Of a stretch of DNA of 32,885 nucleotides, positions 22,795 to 31,345 are shown one piece after another. The notes under the pieces were generated by a model. The model had not been told where the DNA came from. It saw nothing but the letters and a program-made list of their open reading frames with translations, and searched no databases. Both the position numbers and the translations under genes were made by a program. Within the stretch, counting starts at the first letter, position 1. Each line of letters begins with the position of its first letter. Source of the stretch: Litorilinea aerophila (GTDB lineage: Bacteria; Chloroflexota; Anaerolineae; Caldilineales; Caldilineaceae); assembly GCA_945897075.1 (NCBI GenBank), contig CAMDEX010000041.1:1-32885 (forward strand), written 5' to 3'.

Positions 22795-23965
22795 TACCGG
22801 TCGTGGCAAGCGCAGCATTTAGCGCCTGTAGAAGAGTGCTGCGCCCCACCGGCTTTCGAATATAGCCGGTGGCGCCCAGGGCGTGGGCCAACTCTTCTTC
22901 CTGGATGACCGAGCAGACCAGAATCGGCAGCGTGCGGCCCAGGGGGTGTTGGCGTAGATGGGTGAGCAGCTCCCAGCCGTCGGCGCTGGGCAACATCACA
23001 TCCAAGACGACGACATCGGGCCGCACTTCTTCCAGCGTTTCCAAGAGCAATTCCCCGTCGGTCAGGGCGATGATCTGGTAGCGGGTGTTCGCCACATAGC
23101 GCCGATAGAAGTGGATCAGGTCTTCGTTGTCGTCCACCACCAGCACGCGGATGGGGGGCGCGGGGAGCAGGCCCAAATCGAGTGTGGTCTGGTCTGCACC
23201 CGCCTGGATGGCAATGCTGCCGCCGAATTCATCCAGCAACTCCTGCACCAACGGGTCTCCGGCCAGGTGTTGCAGGGGGGCATGGCTGCCGGCGAGTCGG
23301 ATGCGCACCCGTTCGTTGCCGGGCGCGGCGCTGATTTCGATCACGCCAGTGGTCAGATGGCGCGCCCACTCTGTGACGATCCGCACAAGAAGCTGGCGCA
23401 GCCCGGTGGCCTGTGCCGCAACAGCCAGACCCGGCGGCAACTCACCCACCCCCAGCGTGACCCCGGATTTCGCCAGTACAGGTGTGAGCAGTTCCACCAC
23501 CCGCTGAATCATCTGGCTGGCGTCGGCTGTGGCAGAGGGTGCGCCTCGTTGCAGTGCGGTCAGTTCCTCCCGCAGTTGGGTAGACCATTCGTCCGGGTTC
23601 GCGGATGATTCTGGTCGCAGGGCCTCTTCCCAGAGCAGACGGGCCAGGGCCTGCACTGCGTCGTTCTGTTCCCGGCGCAGGTGGCGGGCGGTGATGTGGA
23701 GCTTTTCGGCGACGTTTTCCTGGGTTTCGTTATGGATGTAGCGCAGGAAAAGCACCTGATGCAGACGCTTGCCCCGCTCGGGCGCGGGAGCGCCGGGGGC
23801 TGGCTGTAAACGGTGGATGGCCTGGCGCAGGGATTCGGCCCAATCACTCGTGGGGGCAGAGAGACCGAGGCGCTGATAAAGTTCCGGTCCAGGCCGGAAC
23901 GCGGGATCGTTCAGGTGGTTGAGCGCGGTCTGCAAAAGCTCTACAAAAGTCTCATAGCCTGACAT
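22757..23965 (-). CDS. Regulator with sigma-region-4-like HTH, degenerate HATPase and C-terminal receiver
   Basis: This 402-aa protein has an unusual domain order. Residues 64-112 (RGKRLHQVLFLRYIHNETQE, then KLHITARHLRREQ) look like a sigma70 region-4 type HTH. Residues about 150-267 align in style with a kinase dimer-interface/HATPase (QRVVELLTPVLAKSGVTL, RQLLVRIVTEWARHL), but the N-box Asn and glycine-rich ATP lid are missing, so it probably does not hydrolyse ATP. Residues about 272-388 form a complete receiver: D278/D279, phospho-acceptor D322 (VVLDVMLPSADGW) and K371 (RKP). It is a likely partner of the convergent kinase. No strong ribosome-binding site is seen at the ATG; the promoter is at 24039-24067. 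Confidence 0.85.
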   Translation of the reverse strand: MSGYETFVELLQTALNHLNDPAFRPGPELYQRLGLSAPTSDWAESLRQAIHRLQPAPGAPAPERGKRLHQVLFLRYIHNETQENVAEKLHITARHLRREQNDAVQALARLLWEEALRPESSANPDEWSTQLREELTALQRGAPSATADASQMIQRVVELLTPVLAKSGVTLGVGELPPGLAVAAQATGLRQLLVRIVTEWARHLTTGVIEISAAPGNERVRIRLAGSHAPLQHLAGDPLVQELLDEFGGSIAIQAGADQTTLDLGLLPAPPIRVLVVDDNEDLIHFYRRYVANTRYQIIALTDGELLLETLEEVRPDVVVLDVMLPSADGWELLTHLRQHPLGRTLPILVCSVIQEEELAHALGATGYIRKPVGRSTLLQALNAALATTGINLRPVGPESEE

Positions 23966-24038
23966 GTCCGCTTTGTGTCCGTTCCCTGTCCTTGAATACA
24001 GTCGTCTTCATCAGTATACTTATCCTACACCTCACGCC

Positions 24039-24067
24039 ATTGTAGCACGCAGCTATTGAGTGGTCAA
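24039..24067 (-). promoter_or_regulatory. Strong sigma70-type promoter of the regulator gene
   Basis: On the minus strand, TTGACC (24062-24067), an exact 17-base spacer and TACAAT (24039-24044) give five of six matches in each box. Transcription would start near 24032, leaving a leader of about 65 bases. It is the best promoter in the window. Confidence 0.7.
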
Positions 24068-24164
24068 TCTGCCACAAGATTCCCACCGGATCGGCGCACA
24101 ATCCGTTTCTGTCCCATTCTTTCTATCTATTTCACCCGCTGCATCCGTGCAGGAGTCCGCGCCT

Positions 24165-25433
24165 ATGCCCGGCCAAGCCATATACGGTAGCTTCATGCAC
24201 CTGCTCGAAGGCGTTCAGCGTCAGCCCCTTCGGGTCACCGATGTCAAGAGCACCCGGCTGACCTACCAGCCCGCGGACGGCAAATTTGTCCACGAGTGTG
24301 GCCCTGTTGTGTTGACCAAATATGACATCGCTGTTGTGGAGGTCTTCACGGATCAGGGGCTGGTAGGCATCGGGCCTGCGAATGTCAATGATGCGGACGA
24401 CTACAGCCATCTGATCGGCCAGAACCCCTTCGATGTGGAATTGCTGGGACTCGCTCCGGGGCTGGATGTGGCCTGCTGGGACCTGATCGGCAAAGCCACG
24501 GGCAAGCCGGTCTATCAACTGCTGGCGATGGACAACGAACCGAACCCCCGTGTCCACGTTTATGCCAGTGGCGGAGTACACTGGACCTATTACGACAAGG
24601 GCGACGGTCAACCCTATGGCGCAGATGCGCTGATTGAAGAGGCCCTGCGCTACAAGGCGATGGGTTTCGACACTTTCAAATGGCGGCCCGGCACGGACTG
24701 GGAAGAGGCCGAGATCAACCCGCAAAAATTGGGCGACATTTGTCGTCAACTGCGCGAGGCGGTCGGCCCGGACTTCAAACTGGGATTGGAGAAGAAGGGG
24801 TACGATTCGTGGACCCTGGAAGAGTGTCTGGAAATTGCGCCGATCATCAACGATTTGGGTTTCTACTTCTTTGAGCAGCCGATGGGGGACGAAGGGCCAG
24901 CCCAGTTTGACGACTATCGGCGCATCAAAGAAGTGATGCCCAATGTAATGCTCTGGGGCGGCGAGCGCTTTCGGTCACTAGCCGAAGCCCGCCCGTGGCT
25001 GGAGCAGCACATCTACGACGCGGTGCAGACCGACGCTTATTACATCGGCCTGACTGCCAACTGGTATCTGGCCCGCACAGCGGCCTTCTACGGCGTCAAG
25101 CAGGTTCCCCACAACTGGAGTTCCAGCCTGGGCACAATGTGCAACACCCATCTGGTGGCGGCTGTGCCTAACGGCCATATGTGCGAGTTCTTTCTTTACG
25201 ATAATCCCTTCCGGGAGGGGCTATTTGTGGAACCCTACCGCCCGGTGAATGGCACTATCACCCTGACCGACAAACCCGGTTTTGGCATGGAATTGCTGCC
25301 TGATCTGGAAAAGCGCTTCCCCTACATTCCCGGCTCGATGGTCCAACCCAATCCCCGTTTCCCCCACGCCTGGGCACGCGCGCAGGCACGCGAGGCAGAG
25401 GTGAATGCCCGCTATGGGAGTGGGATCAGATAA
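24165..25433 (+). CDS. Enolase-superfamily enzyme, mandelate racemase/sugar-acid dehydratase type
   Basis: This 422-aa cytoplasmic enzyme belongs to a superfamily that abstracts a proton alpha to a carboxylate using Mg2+, often dehydrating sugar acids. The N-terminal capping domain ends near CWDLIGKATGKPVYQLL. Barrel motifs include FKWRPG (about 170), metal-ligand candidates in LGLEKKG (about 207), FFEQPMGDEG (about 235) and WGGERFRS (about 265), and a His in VPHNWSSSLG (about 315). The first ligand is Glu in an unusual LEKKG context rather than the D-A-N of mandelate racemase. AGGAG nine bases upstream selects the ATG at 24165. It precedes a transport cluster, which may supply its substrate. 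A fragment of a paralogue is at 8259. Confidence 0.88.
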   Translation: MPGQAIYGSFMHLLEGVQRQPLRVTDVKSTRLTYQPADGKFVHECGPVVLTKYDIAVVEVFTDQGLVGIGPANVNDADDYSHLIGQNPFDVELLGLAPGLDVACWDLIGKATGKPVYQLLAMDNEPNPRVHVYASGGVHWTYYDKGDGQPYGADALIEEALRYKAMGFDTFKWRPGTDWEEAEINPQKLGDICRQLREAVGPDFKLGLEKKGYDSWTLEECLEIAPIINDLGFYFFEQPMGDEGPAQFDDYRRIKEVMPNVMLWGGERFRSLAEARPWLEQHIYDAVQTDAYYIGLTANWYLARTAAFYGVKQVPHNWSSSLGTMCNTHLVAAVPNGHMCEFFLYDNPFREGLFVEPYRPVNGTITLTDKPGFGMELLPDLEKRFPYIPGSMVQPNPRFPHAWARAQAREAEVNARYGSGIR

Positions 25434-25630
25434 GTTCGACAGCTTGTCCGCGGATGCTGCGCTGGGTAGGTATCGTTTTTTAGAACGCGTCAGATTAAGA
25501 TTGATACTATCTGAATGTTCTTCGTAGGGTGTGAGCGAAATCGGGCTTCTTGTGCCTCCCCCATAACGAGAGGTCCGATTGAACTGCCTTTGTGTGTGTT
25601 TTCCTATTTTCAGATCAGGAGGAATTTGCT

Positions 25631-27400
25631 ATGCAGAATCGAGTAAGCCGAAGAGATTTCCTGCGCGGTGCAAGTCTGGTGGCGTTTGGTGTGGCTACCA
25701 GCTCTCTGCTGGCCGCCTGTCCGGCTGTGCCACCGGCTGTCCCAGCGCCGGCCGCGCCCGGCAACCAGGCGGCTGCGGAAACAGTGAAGAACGCGTTGGG
25801 CAAAGAGTTCCCAGCAGATGCCTTGCCCCTCGATCAACAGTTTTGGCGCGAGGGTGTCGGTCAAACTGGCGGCGGCTTCGGCCACATTATGGAATCGCTC
25901 TACAACCGTGCCTTTGAGCATGGCGGGGGCGCAGAAACGCTCACCTCACTTGACAACGATTTTAACGTGATTGGTATCGGTGCTGAAAGCTGGAAGGCAT
26001 CGGATGACGGCGCTTACTGGGACTTTGCACTGCGCAAGGAATTGCAGTTTAGCGATGGTTCGCCGATCACTGCCCACGACTGGGTTTACACCATGCAGTA
26101 TTCGCTCAGCCATAACTACGACTTTGGCTGGTACTACTTCGACATCAAGAATGCCCAAAAGGTTTTGTCTGGCGAAGCCAAACCCGAAGAGTTGGGCATG
26201 GAAGCGGTGGACGATCACACCCTGCGCGTCTATACCGAATCACCGGTCGCCTATCTGCCCGCCGTCTTTAGTTGGTTTATGGTGGCAAAGAAGGGCATCT
26301 GGGAAGATGTGGGCGAGAATTGGGCGCTAGATCCAGCTCGTTATATCTCCTCTGGGCCATTCAAGTTGACCGAGTTCAATCGCGACATCAATCACAAATG
26401 GGAATTGAACACCAATTATAAGGGCGTGCGCCGGCCCTATTTCACCGAAATTCGTGAAGAGACCATGCCCAGCGGTCTGGCCGCCTATATTGCCGGTGAC
26501 ATCCCTGGCTATGGCGTTGGCCCCACCACGCCGCCGGCCGAATTGCAGATCATTGAAGCCAACCCGGTGTTAAAATCCGAAATGGCGCAAGGTATTGCCA
26601 CGGGTACCGACTACATCGGTTTCAACACCACCGGCAAATTTGCTCCGCTCGACAACCCGGATGTGCGGCTGGCGCTCTGCAAAGCCATTGACAAAGACAC
26701 TCTGGTGCAGGAGATCTTCCGTGGGTATTCCTATACGGGCTGGGGTTTGATTCCGACCGGTTTCCCCAATAATCAGGACGATGCCATCAAGACGCTTGAC
26801 CCCAATGTCTATGACCCGGAAAGAGCGCGTGAATTGTTGGCCGCGGCTGGTTTCCCCGATGGGAAGGATTTCCCCACTTTTGAAATGTATATCCGTCAAC
26901 CGAGTGATACCGATTTGGCCTTATGCGAAGCCATGCAGGCGCGTTGGAAGGAAAACCTCAATATCACCGTTGAGTTACGTCCTTCGGACTTCCAATCCTT
27001 CACCAGCAGTCTGAAGGAGAACGCGCCAATCTACTATGTGAATTACAATATGGACTATCTGGACCCAGCGACCTTTATGAATGTTTGGCGCTCGAGCGGG
27101 CGACATCCCCATAGCGACACCTCCTGGGACGAATTTTACACGGCGGCCAACTCAATCTTGAATGATCCGGCCAAGCGCTTTGAACTCCTGCGCGAGGCAG
27201 AAAAGCGCCTGATCGAAGGCACCGCCTGGTTCTTTATGAAACACAACTTCGGTATTGGTCTCTCACCTTGCAACCTTAAGGGCGAATGGGCAACCCCCAA
27301 CAAGAACGGCTTTGTCTTCAAAGGCGGCCCTCCTGGCGTACCCAATGCGCGTGAAGGCGTCTATTGGGCCGAGGCAAGTTGTCGGGCAGGGGTGGCTTAA
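25631..27400 (+). CDS. ABC transporter substrate-binding lipoprotein, family 5
   Basis: This 589-aa binding protein has a Tat signal (SRRDFLRG) and lipobox (LLAAC), then a short Ala/Pro linker. SBP_bac_5 features include WDFALRKELQFSDGSPITAH and, later, DNPDVRLALCKAIDKDTLVQ and YDPERARELLAAAGFPDGKD. AGGAGG at 25617-25622, eight bases upstream, selects the ATG at 25631. It pairs with the Dpp-type permeases downstream across a GTCACCC hairpin. The gap before it (25434-25630) holds no gene and no convincing promoter, so co-transcription with the enolase-superfamily gene is possible. Confidence 0.93.
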   Translation: MQNRVSRRDFLRGASLVAFGVATSSLLAACPAVPPAVPAPAAPGNQAAAETVKNALGKEFPADALPLDQQFWREGVGQTGGGFGHIMESLYNRAFEHGGGAETLTSLDNDFNVIGIGAESWKASDDGAYWDFALRKELQFSDGSPITAHDWVYTMQYSLSHNYDFGWYYFDIKNAQKVLSGEAKPEELGMEAVDDHTLRVYTESPVAYLPAVFSWFMVAKKGIWEDVGENWALDPARYISSGPFKLTEFNRDINHKWELNTNYKGVRRPYFTEIREETMPSGLAAYIAGDIPGYGVGPTTPPAELQIIEANPVLKSEMAQGIATGTDYIGFNTTGKFAPLDNPDVRLALCKAIDKDTLVQEIFRGYSYTGWGLIPTGFPNNQDDAIKTLDPNVYDPERARELLAAAGFPDGKDFPTFEMYIRQPSDTDLALCEAMQARWKENLNITVELRPSDFQSFTSSLKENAPIYYVNYNMDYLDPATFMNVWRSSGRHPHSDTSWDEFYTAANSILNDPAKRFELLREAEKRLIEGTAWFFMKHNFGIGLSPCNLKGEWATPNKNGFVFKGGPPGVPNAREGVYWAEASCRAGVA

Positions 27401-27409
27401 TGTAGACAA

Positions 27410-27472
27410 GGTGAGGGGGTGACAGGGTGAAGTTACACAACCAAGTCACCCCCTCACCCTGTCACCCTGTCA
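27410..27472 (+). repeat. GTCACCC hairpin between binding protein and permease genes (second copy)
   Basis: GGTGAGGGGGTGA (27410-27422) pairs with 27446-27458 (13 bp), and TGACAGGGTGA (27420-27430) can pair with 27462-27472. The element starts ten bases after the binding-protein stop and ends just before the permease start, the same position as the element at 2002-2066. Confidence 0.8.
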
Positions 27473-27489
27473 TAGAATAAAGGTTGTCT

Positions 27490-28425
27490 ATGCTTGAATA
27501 CGCCGTCCGCCGCGTGCTTGGTATTCTGTTTACACTGCTGCTGCTCTCGATCTTCACCTTTGCACTTTCGCGCACGGTGCCGGGCGGGCCGTGGCTGCAA
27601 GGTGCCGAGATACCCATGAGCGAAAAGCAAATTGAGCAGTTCAAGGCCAAATATGGACTAGATAAACCGGTCTGGCAGCAATACCTGGTCTGGTTGCGCA
27701 ATGCGCTGATGCTCGACTTTGGCACCCCCTTTTCCGCGCCGGAAAAGTCGGTGACCGCGATCATTCGCGATCTGTTACCCTACAGCGCGCTGGTTGGGGG
27801 GCTGGCTGCAACCTTTGCCGTGACGATCGGCATTACGATTGGCTTGATTGCCGCCAACCGCGCCAATTCCTGGTTTGATCATGGGGTGACGATCTTTTCG
27901 GTTGGCTTTGGCGTTATTCCCAGCTTTGTGTTGGGCTTTATTCTGGTCTACATCTTTGCCGCCAGGCTGCGTTGGTTGCCTGCCGGTGGCTGGGGCGGGC
28001 CGGATCATCTGATCTTGCCGGTGGTGGCCTATGGGCTGCCGGCGGTGGGTGGGGTGGCGCGCTGGACCCGCCAGTGTGTATTGGAGGGCTTCCAGTCCGA
28101 TTATGTGCGCACGGCCAAAGCCAAAGGGCTGGGTGGGCGGGCGATCATGGTGCGCCATGTGTTGCGCAACGCGTTGATCCCGATGGTCACCTCCTTTTTG
28201 CCCATGTTTCCGGGCATGATGACTGGTTCAATCTTCATCGAAAAGGTTTTTGGGCTACCAGGATTGGGCAGTTGGTTTGTGCTATCGAGTACCAATCGCG
28301 ATTATCCCATGGTTTTGGGCATCACTATCTTTTGGGCGGTGATCATCATGACAACCTACCTGATTACCGACCTGCTCTACGGGTTGATCGATCCACGGGT
28401 GCGTGTGGCAGGAGGCAAACGATGA
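27490..28425 (+). CDS. Dpp/Opp-type ABC transporter permease, DppB-like
   Basis: This 311-aa membrane subunit starts MLEYAVRRVLGILFTLLLLS and continues FALSRTVPGGPW, the usual DppB layout. The EAA loop is DYVRTAKAKGLGGRAIMVRH, and the end is YGLIDPRVRV. AAAGG lies shortly before the ATG at 27490; a TTG at 27484 is an alternative. The last four bases (ATGA) contain the start of the next gene, so the two are coupled. Confidence 0.92.
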   Translation: MLEYAVRRVLGILFTLLLLSIFTFALSRTVPGGPWLQGAEIPMSEKQIEQFKAKYGLDKPVWQQYLVWLRNALMLDFGTPFSAPEKSVTAIIRDLLPYSALVGGLAATFAVTIGITIGLIAANRANSWFDHGVTIFSVGFGVIPSFVLGFILVYIFAARLRWLPAGGWGGPDHLILPVVAYGLPAVGGVARWTRQCVLEGFQSDYVRTAKAKGLGGRAIMVRHVLRNALIPMVTSFLPMFPGMMTGSIFIEKVFGLPGLGSWFVLSSTNRDYPMVLGITIFWAVIIMTTYLITDLLYGLIDPRVRVAGGKR

Positions 28426-29318
28426 GTGCAACTGCCGCATCCGGTTCAACTGCCAACAGCCAGAAACCCATCAAGGAGATTAGCTATTGGCAACGCGCCT
28501 GGTGGCGTTTTCGACGGAATAAACTGGCGATTTTTGGGCTTTGTTGGGCACTGTTTGTGCTTTTTATTGCGCTCTTTGTCCCCTATTTGACACCCTATGA
28601 CTATCAGAAGATCAATCCTGAGAATGGCTTGGCCAGCCCTAGCGCCGAGCATTGGATGGGCACTGACAACCTGGGGCGCGACCTGGCGACGCGCATTATG
28701 TATGGCACGCGTCCTATGTTTCTGGTTGGCGTGGTGACGCAGCTCATCGGGTTGGCGATTGGTGTGCCGCTGGGGTTGATCGCGGCTTACCGGGGCGGCT
28801 TTTTCGACTGGCTGATCACGCGGCTGATCGATATGTTTTCAGCGCTGCCCTGGTATTTAATTGTCCTCTATCTGGTAATGGTGTTGGAGCCAAGCTTACG
28901 CAACCTGATGCTCGCCATGAGCATTACGGGCTGGGTTGGTTCATGCCGCCTGATCCGCGGGATGACTTTTTCGGTCCGCGAGCGAGATTATGTTACGGCC
29001 GCCATCTCGCTAGGCGTTCCCCAAGCCCGTATCATCGTCCGCCATGTCTTGCCCCAGGTCGCGCCCTTGATTCTGTGGGGTTTTGCTGCCGGCATCCCGA
29101 CGGCGGTCTTTGCTGAAGCCGGTCTCAGCTTTATTGGAATGGGTATCCGCCCGCCCACACCCAGTTGGGGGCGCATGTTGGGGGAAGCGGGCCAATATAT
29201 CGGCTACTGGCCCCACATGTTTTTCTTTCCGGCAACGATGATCTCGCTCACTATCCTGGCCTTTCAAGGGCTGGCCGACGGGCTGCGCGACGCGCTGGAT
29301 GTAAGCGTAAGTACGTAG
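28422..29318 (+). CDS. Dpp/Opp-type ABC transporter permease, DppC-like
   Basis: This 298-aa membrane subunit has a cytoplasmic N-tail, the first helix (LAIFGLCWALFVLFIALFVP), the DppC signature WMGTDNLGRDLATRIMYGTR, and the EAA loop DYVTAAISLGVPQARIIVRH. It ends LADGLRDALDV. GGAGG (28411-28415) precedes the ATG, which overlaps the previous stop. No ATPase follows; a CUT1-type permease gene comes next. Confidence 0.93.
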   Translation: MSATAASGSTANSQKPIKEISYWQRAWWRFRRNKLAIFGLCWALFVLFIALFVPYLTPYDYQKINPENGLASPSAEHWMGTDNLGRDLATRIMYGTRPMFLVGVVTQLIGLAIGVPLGLIAAYRGGFFDWLITRLIDMFSALPWYLIVLYLVMVLEPSLRNLMLAMSITGWVGSCRLIRGMTFSVRERDYVTAAISLGVPQARIIVRHVLPQVAPLILWGFAAGIPTAVFAEAGLSFIGMGIRPPTPSWGRMLGEAGQYIGYWPHMFFFPATMISLTILAFQGLADGLRDALDVSVST

Positions 29319-29382
29319 CACGGATGACTTGGGCAGACTCCGTCGGTTTCTCATGTCTGCACCGCACAAGGAGAGTGGCGAC

Positions 29383-30285
29383 ATGCGCCAGTTGCGAAAA
29401 AATTTCCCTTTTCTGTTGATGGCGGCACCGGGCTTTTTGTTGCTGCTGGTCTTCAGCTATCTGCCCATGTTTGGTGTGGTGATCGCCTTCAAGAACTATC
29501 GTGCGGCGCAGGGCATCTGGGGCAGTGCGTGGATCGGCTTCAAGAATTTTGAGTTTCTGGTGCGCACACCCGACCTGCAGCGCATCACCACCAACACGAT
29601 TTTTCTCAACACCCTCTTCATCCTGACTGGCTTGATCGGCGCGATTGGTCTGGCGCTGTTGCTCAACGAAGTACGTGTGAAGCTGGCTGCCCGTATCTAC
29701 CAGACCGTCATCTTCTTCCCGTTTATTATCTCCTGGGTCATCGTCGGTTACTTCTCCTTTGCCCTGCTCAACTACGAAAACGGATTGGTCAATGGTGTGG
29801 TGCGCGGCCTGGGCATCGAACCCATCTCCTGGTACAACTCGCCCGAGCAATGGCCGGCGATTCTGACGATTACCAATCTCTGGAAAGGGGTAGGCTATGG
29901 CAGCGTGATCTATCTGGCGGCGATGTTGGGCATCAACCAGGAGTTTTACGAGGCTGCCATGCTGGACGGTGCCAACAAGCTCCAGCAGATTCGCTATATC
30001 ACCCTGCCCTTCCTCATCCCCGTCGTGATCATCGTTATGCTGCTGGCAATCGGCAAGATCTTCTATGCCGATTTTGGTATGTTCTATTATGTCACCAGGG
30101 ACAGCAAGCTGCTCTACCCCACAACAGACGTGATTGATACCTACGTTTTTCGCGCTCTGCGTGTCAACGCTGATATCGGCATGGCCGCCGCCACCGGGCT
30201 GTATCAGTCGGTGATCGGTTTTGCGCTGGTCATCTTTTCCAACTGGGTTGTCAAACGAATCGATCCGGATCGATCACTCTTCTAG
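29383..30285 (+). CDS. CUT1-type carbohydrate ABC transporter permease, LplB-like
   Basis: This 300-aa protein is one of two channel subunits for a sugar importer. It starts with a membrane helix (FPFLLMAAPGFLLLLVFSYL) and the typical PMFGVVIAFKNYR. The EAA loop is EFYEAAMLDGANKLQQIRYI, and the end NWVVKRIDPDRSLF is characteristic of LplB/YteP permeases for uronate-containing oligosaccharides. AAGGAG nine bases upstream selects the ATG at 29383; earlier ATG and TTG codons are alternatives. Confidence 0.9.
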   Translation: MRQLRKNFPFLLMAAPGFLLLLVFSYLPMFGVVIAFKNYRAAQGIWGSAWIGFKNFEFLVRTPDLQRITTNTIFLNTLFILTGLIGAIGLALLLNEVRVKLAARIYQTVIFFPFIISWVIVGYFSFALLNYENGLVNGVVRGLGIEPISWYNSPEQWPAILTITNLWKGVGYGSVIYLAAMLGINQEFYEAAMLDGANKLQQIRYITLPFLIPVVIIVMLLAIGKIFYADFGMFYYVTRDSKLLYPTTDVIDTYVFRALRVNADIGMAAATGLYQSVIGFALVIFSNWVVKRIDPDRSLF

Positions 30286-30310
30286 TTTTGCCGAGGTTGA
30301 CAGACGAAAC

Positions 30311-31234
30311 GTGACCACCTACCGCGTCTCTCCCCAATCCTATAGGCCACCTGGCTGGTTTGCCCGCAATCGGGGGCAAATTGCGCTGAATATCGGGCTG
30401 GCTCTGATTACCTTTTTGTTTTTGGTGCCGCTCTGGGTGGTAGTTTCTGCATCTTTCACCGATGAAGCGGTCCTGACCAAAGAGGGCTTTGGGCTGTGGC
30501 CGGCTCAGTTCAGTTCCAGCGCATACACCTTTATTCTGCAAAACCCGACGCAGATCATCGATGCTTTTGGTGTCACTCTGCTCGTCACCACAATTGGCAC
30601 ACTGGCGTCGTTGCTCATCAACTCCCTGATGGCCTATTCCCTGGCCCGCACCGATTTCAGTTGGCGGCGCACCCTCAGCTTCATCATCTTTTTTACAATG
30701 CTTTTCAACGGCGGTCTGGTGCCCTCCTATATTCTGATTACCCAATATCTCAAGCTGCGCGACACATTGGCCGTTTTGATTGTCCCTATGCTCATGGCGC
30801 CCTGGCACATCTTTCTGCTGCGCACCTATTTCAGCACGCTCTCCAAAGAGTTCATCGACTCGGCCAAGTTGGACGGTGCCAATGAGTGGCAAATCTATTG
30901 GCGTATCGTCATGCCCCTCTCCACGCCAGCCCTGGCAACCATCTCTCTTTTTACAATTCTGGGATACTGGAATGATTGGTGGCTGGCCCTGCTCTACATC
31001 AACGAGACTGCACTCTATCCGCTGCAATATCTGCTTTTTGCGATTCTGCGCAATGCGGAGTTTTTGACCACAAACGCCAATTCATCCGCCATGCTTGGCT
31101 CGGTACAGGTTCCCCTGCAAACCGTGCGTATGGCAATGGCTGTGATTGCGCTTACGCCTGTGGCGATTGCCTTTGTCAGTCTGCAACAGTACTTCGTCCG
31201 TGGTCTTACCATCGGTGGTATCAAAGGCGAGTAG
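30311..31234 (+). CDS. CUT1-type carbohydrate ABC transporter permease, YtcP-like
   Basis: This 307-aa second channel subunit has a first helix NIGLALITFLFLVPLWVVVS and then SFTDEAVLTKEGFGLWP, typical of YtcP. The EAA loop is EFIDSAKLDGANEWQIYWRI. The end FVRGLTIGGIKGE is a family hallmark. The start is uncertain: GTG at 30311 leaves a 25-base gap after the previous stop and is preferred, although its ribosome-binding site is weak; a reading from 30221 would overlap the upstream gene. Confidence 0.88.
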   Translation: MTTYRVSPQSYRPPGWFARNRGQIALNIGLALITFLFLVPLWVVVSASFTDEAVLTKEGFGLWPAQFSSSAYTFILQNPTQIIDAFGVTLLVTTIGTLASLLINSLMAYSLARTDFSWRRTLSFIIFFTMLFNGGLVPSYILITQYLKLRDTLAVLIVPMLMAPWHIFLLRTYFSTLSKEFIDSAKLDGANEWQIYWRIVMPLSTPALATISLFTILGYWNDWWLALLYINETALYPLQYLLFAILRNAEFLTTNANSSAMLGSVQVPLQTVRMAMAVIALTPVAIAFVSLQQYFVRGLTIGGIKGE

Positions 31235-31243
31235 GCGGACAGC

Positions 31244-31288
31244 GTGGGTGGAAGGTAGTGCGCACTACCTTCCTTTCACTCTACCCAC
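31244..31288. repeat. Perfect palindrome between permease and binding-protein genes
   Basis: GGAAGGTAGTGC (31250-31261) is followed directly by its exact complement (31262-31273), a 24-bp perfect palindrome. Outer arms GTGGGT (31244-31249) and ACCCAC (31283-31288) extend it. It could act as an attenuator or processing hairpin that sets binding-protein levels, or bind a dimeric repressor. Confidence 0.7.
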
Positions 31289-31345
31289 TATCCTCATTTT
31301 TGTGTACGGATGCTTTTCATTTCTTTCACAAGGAGAAACCAAACC

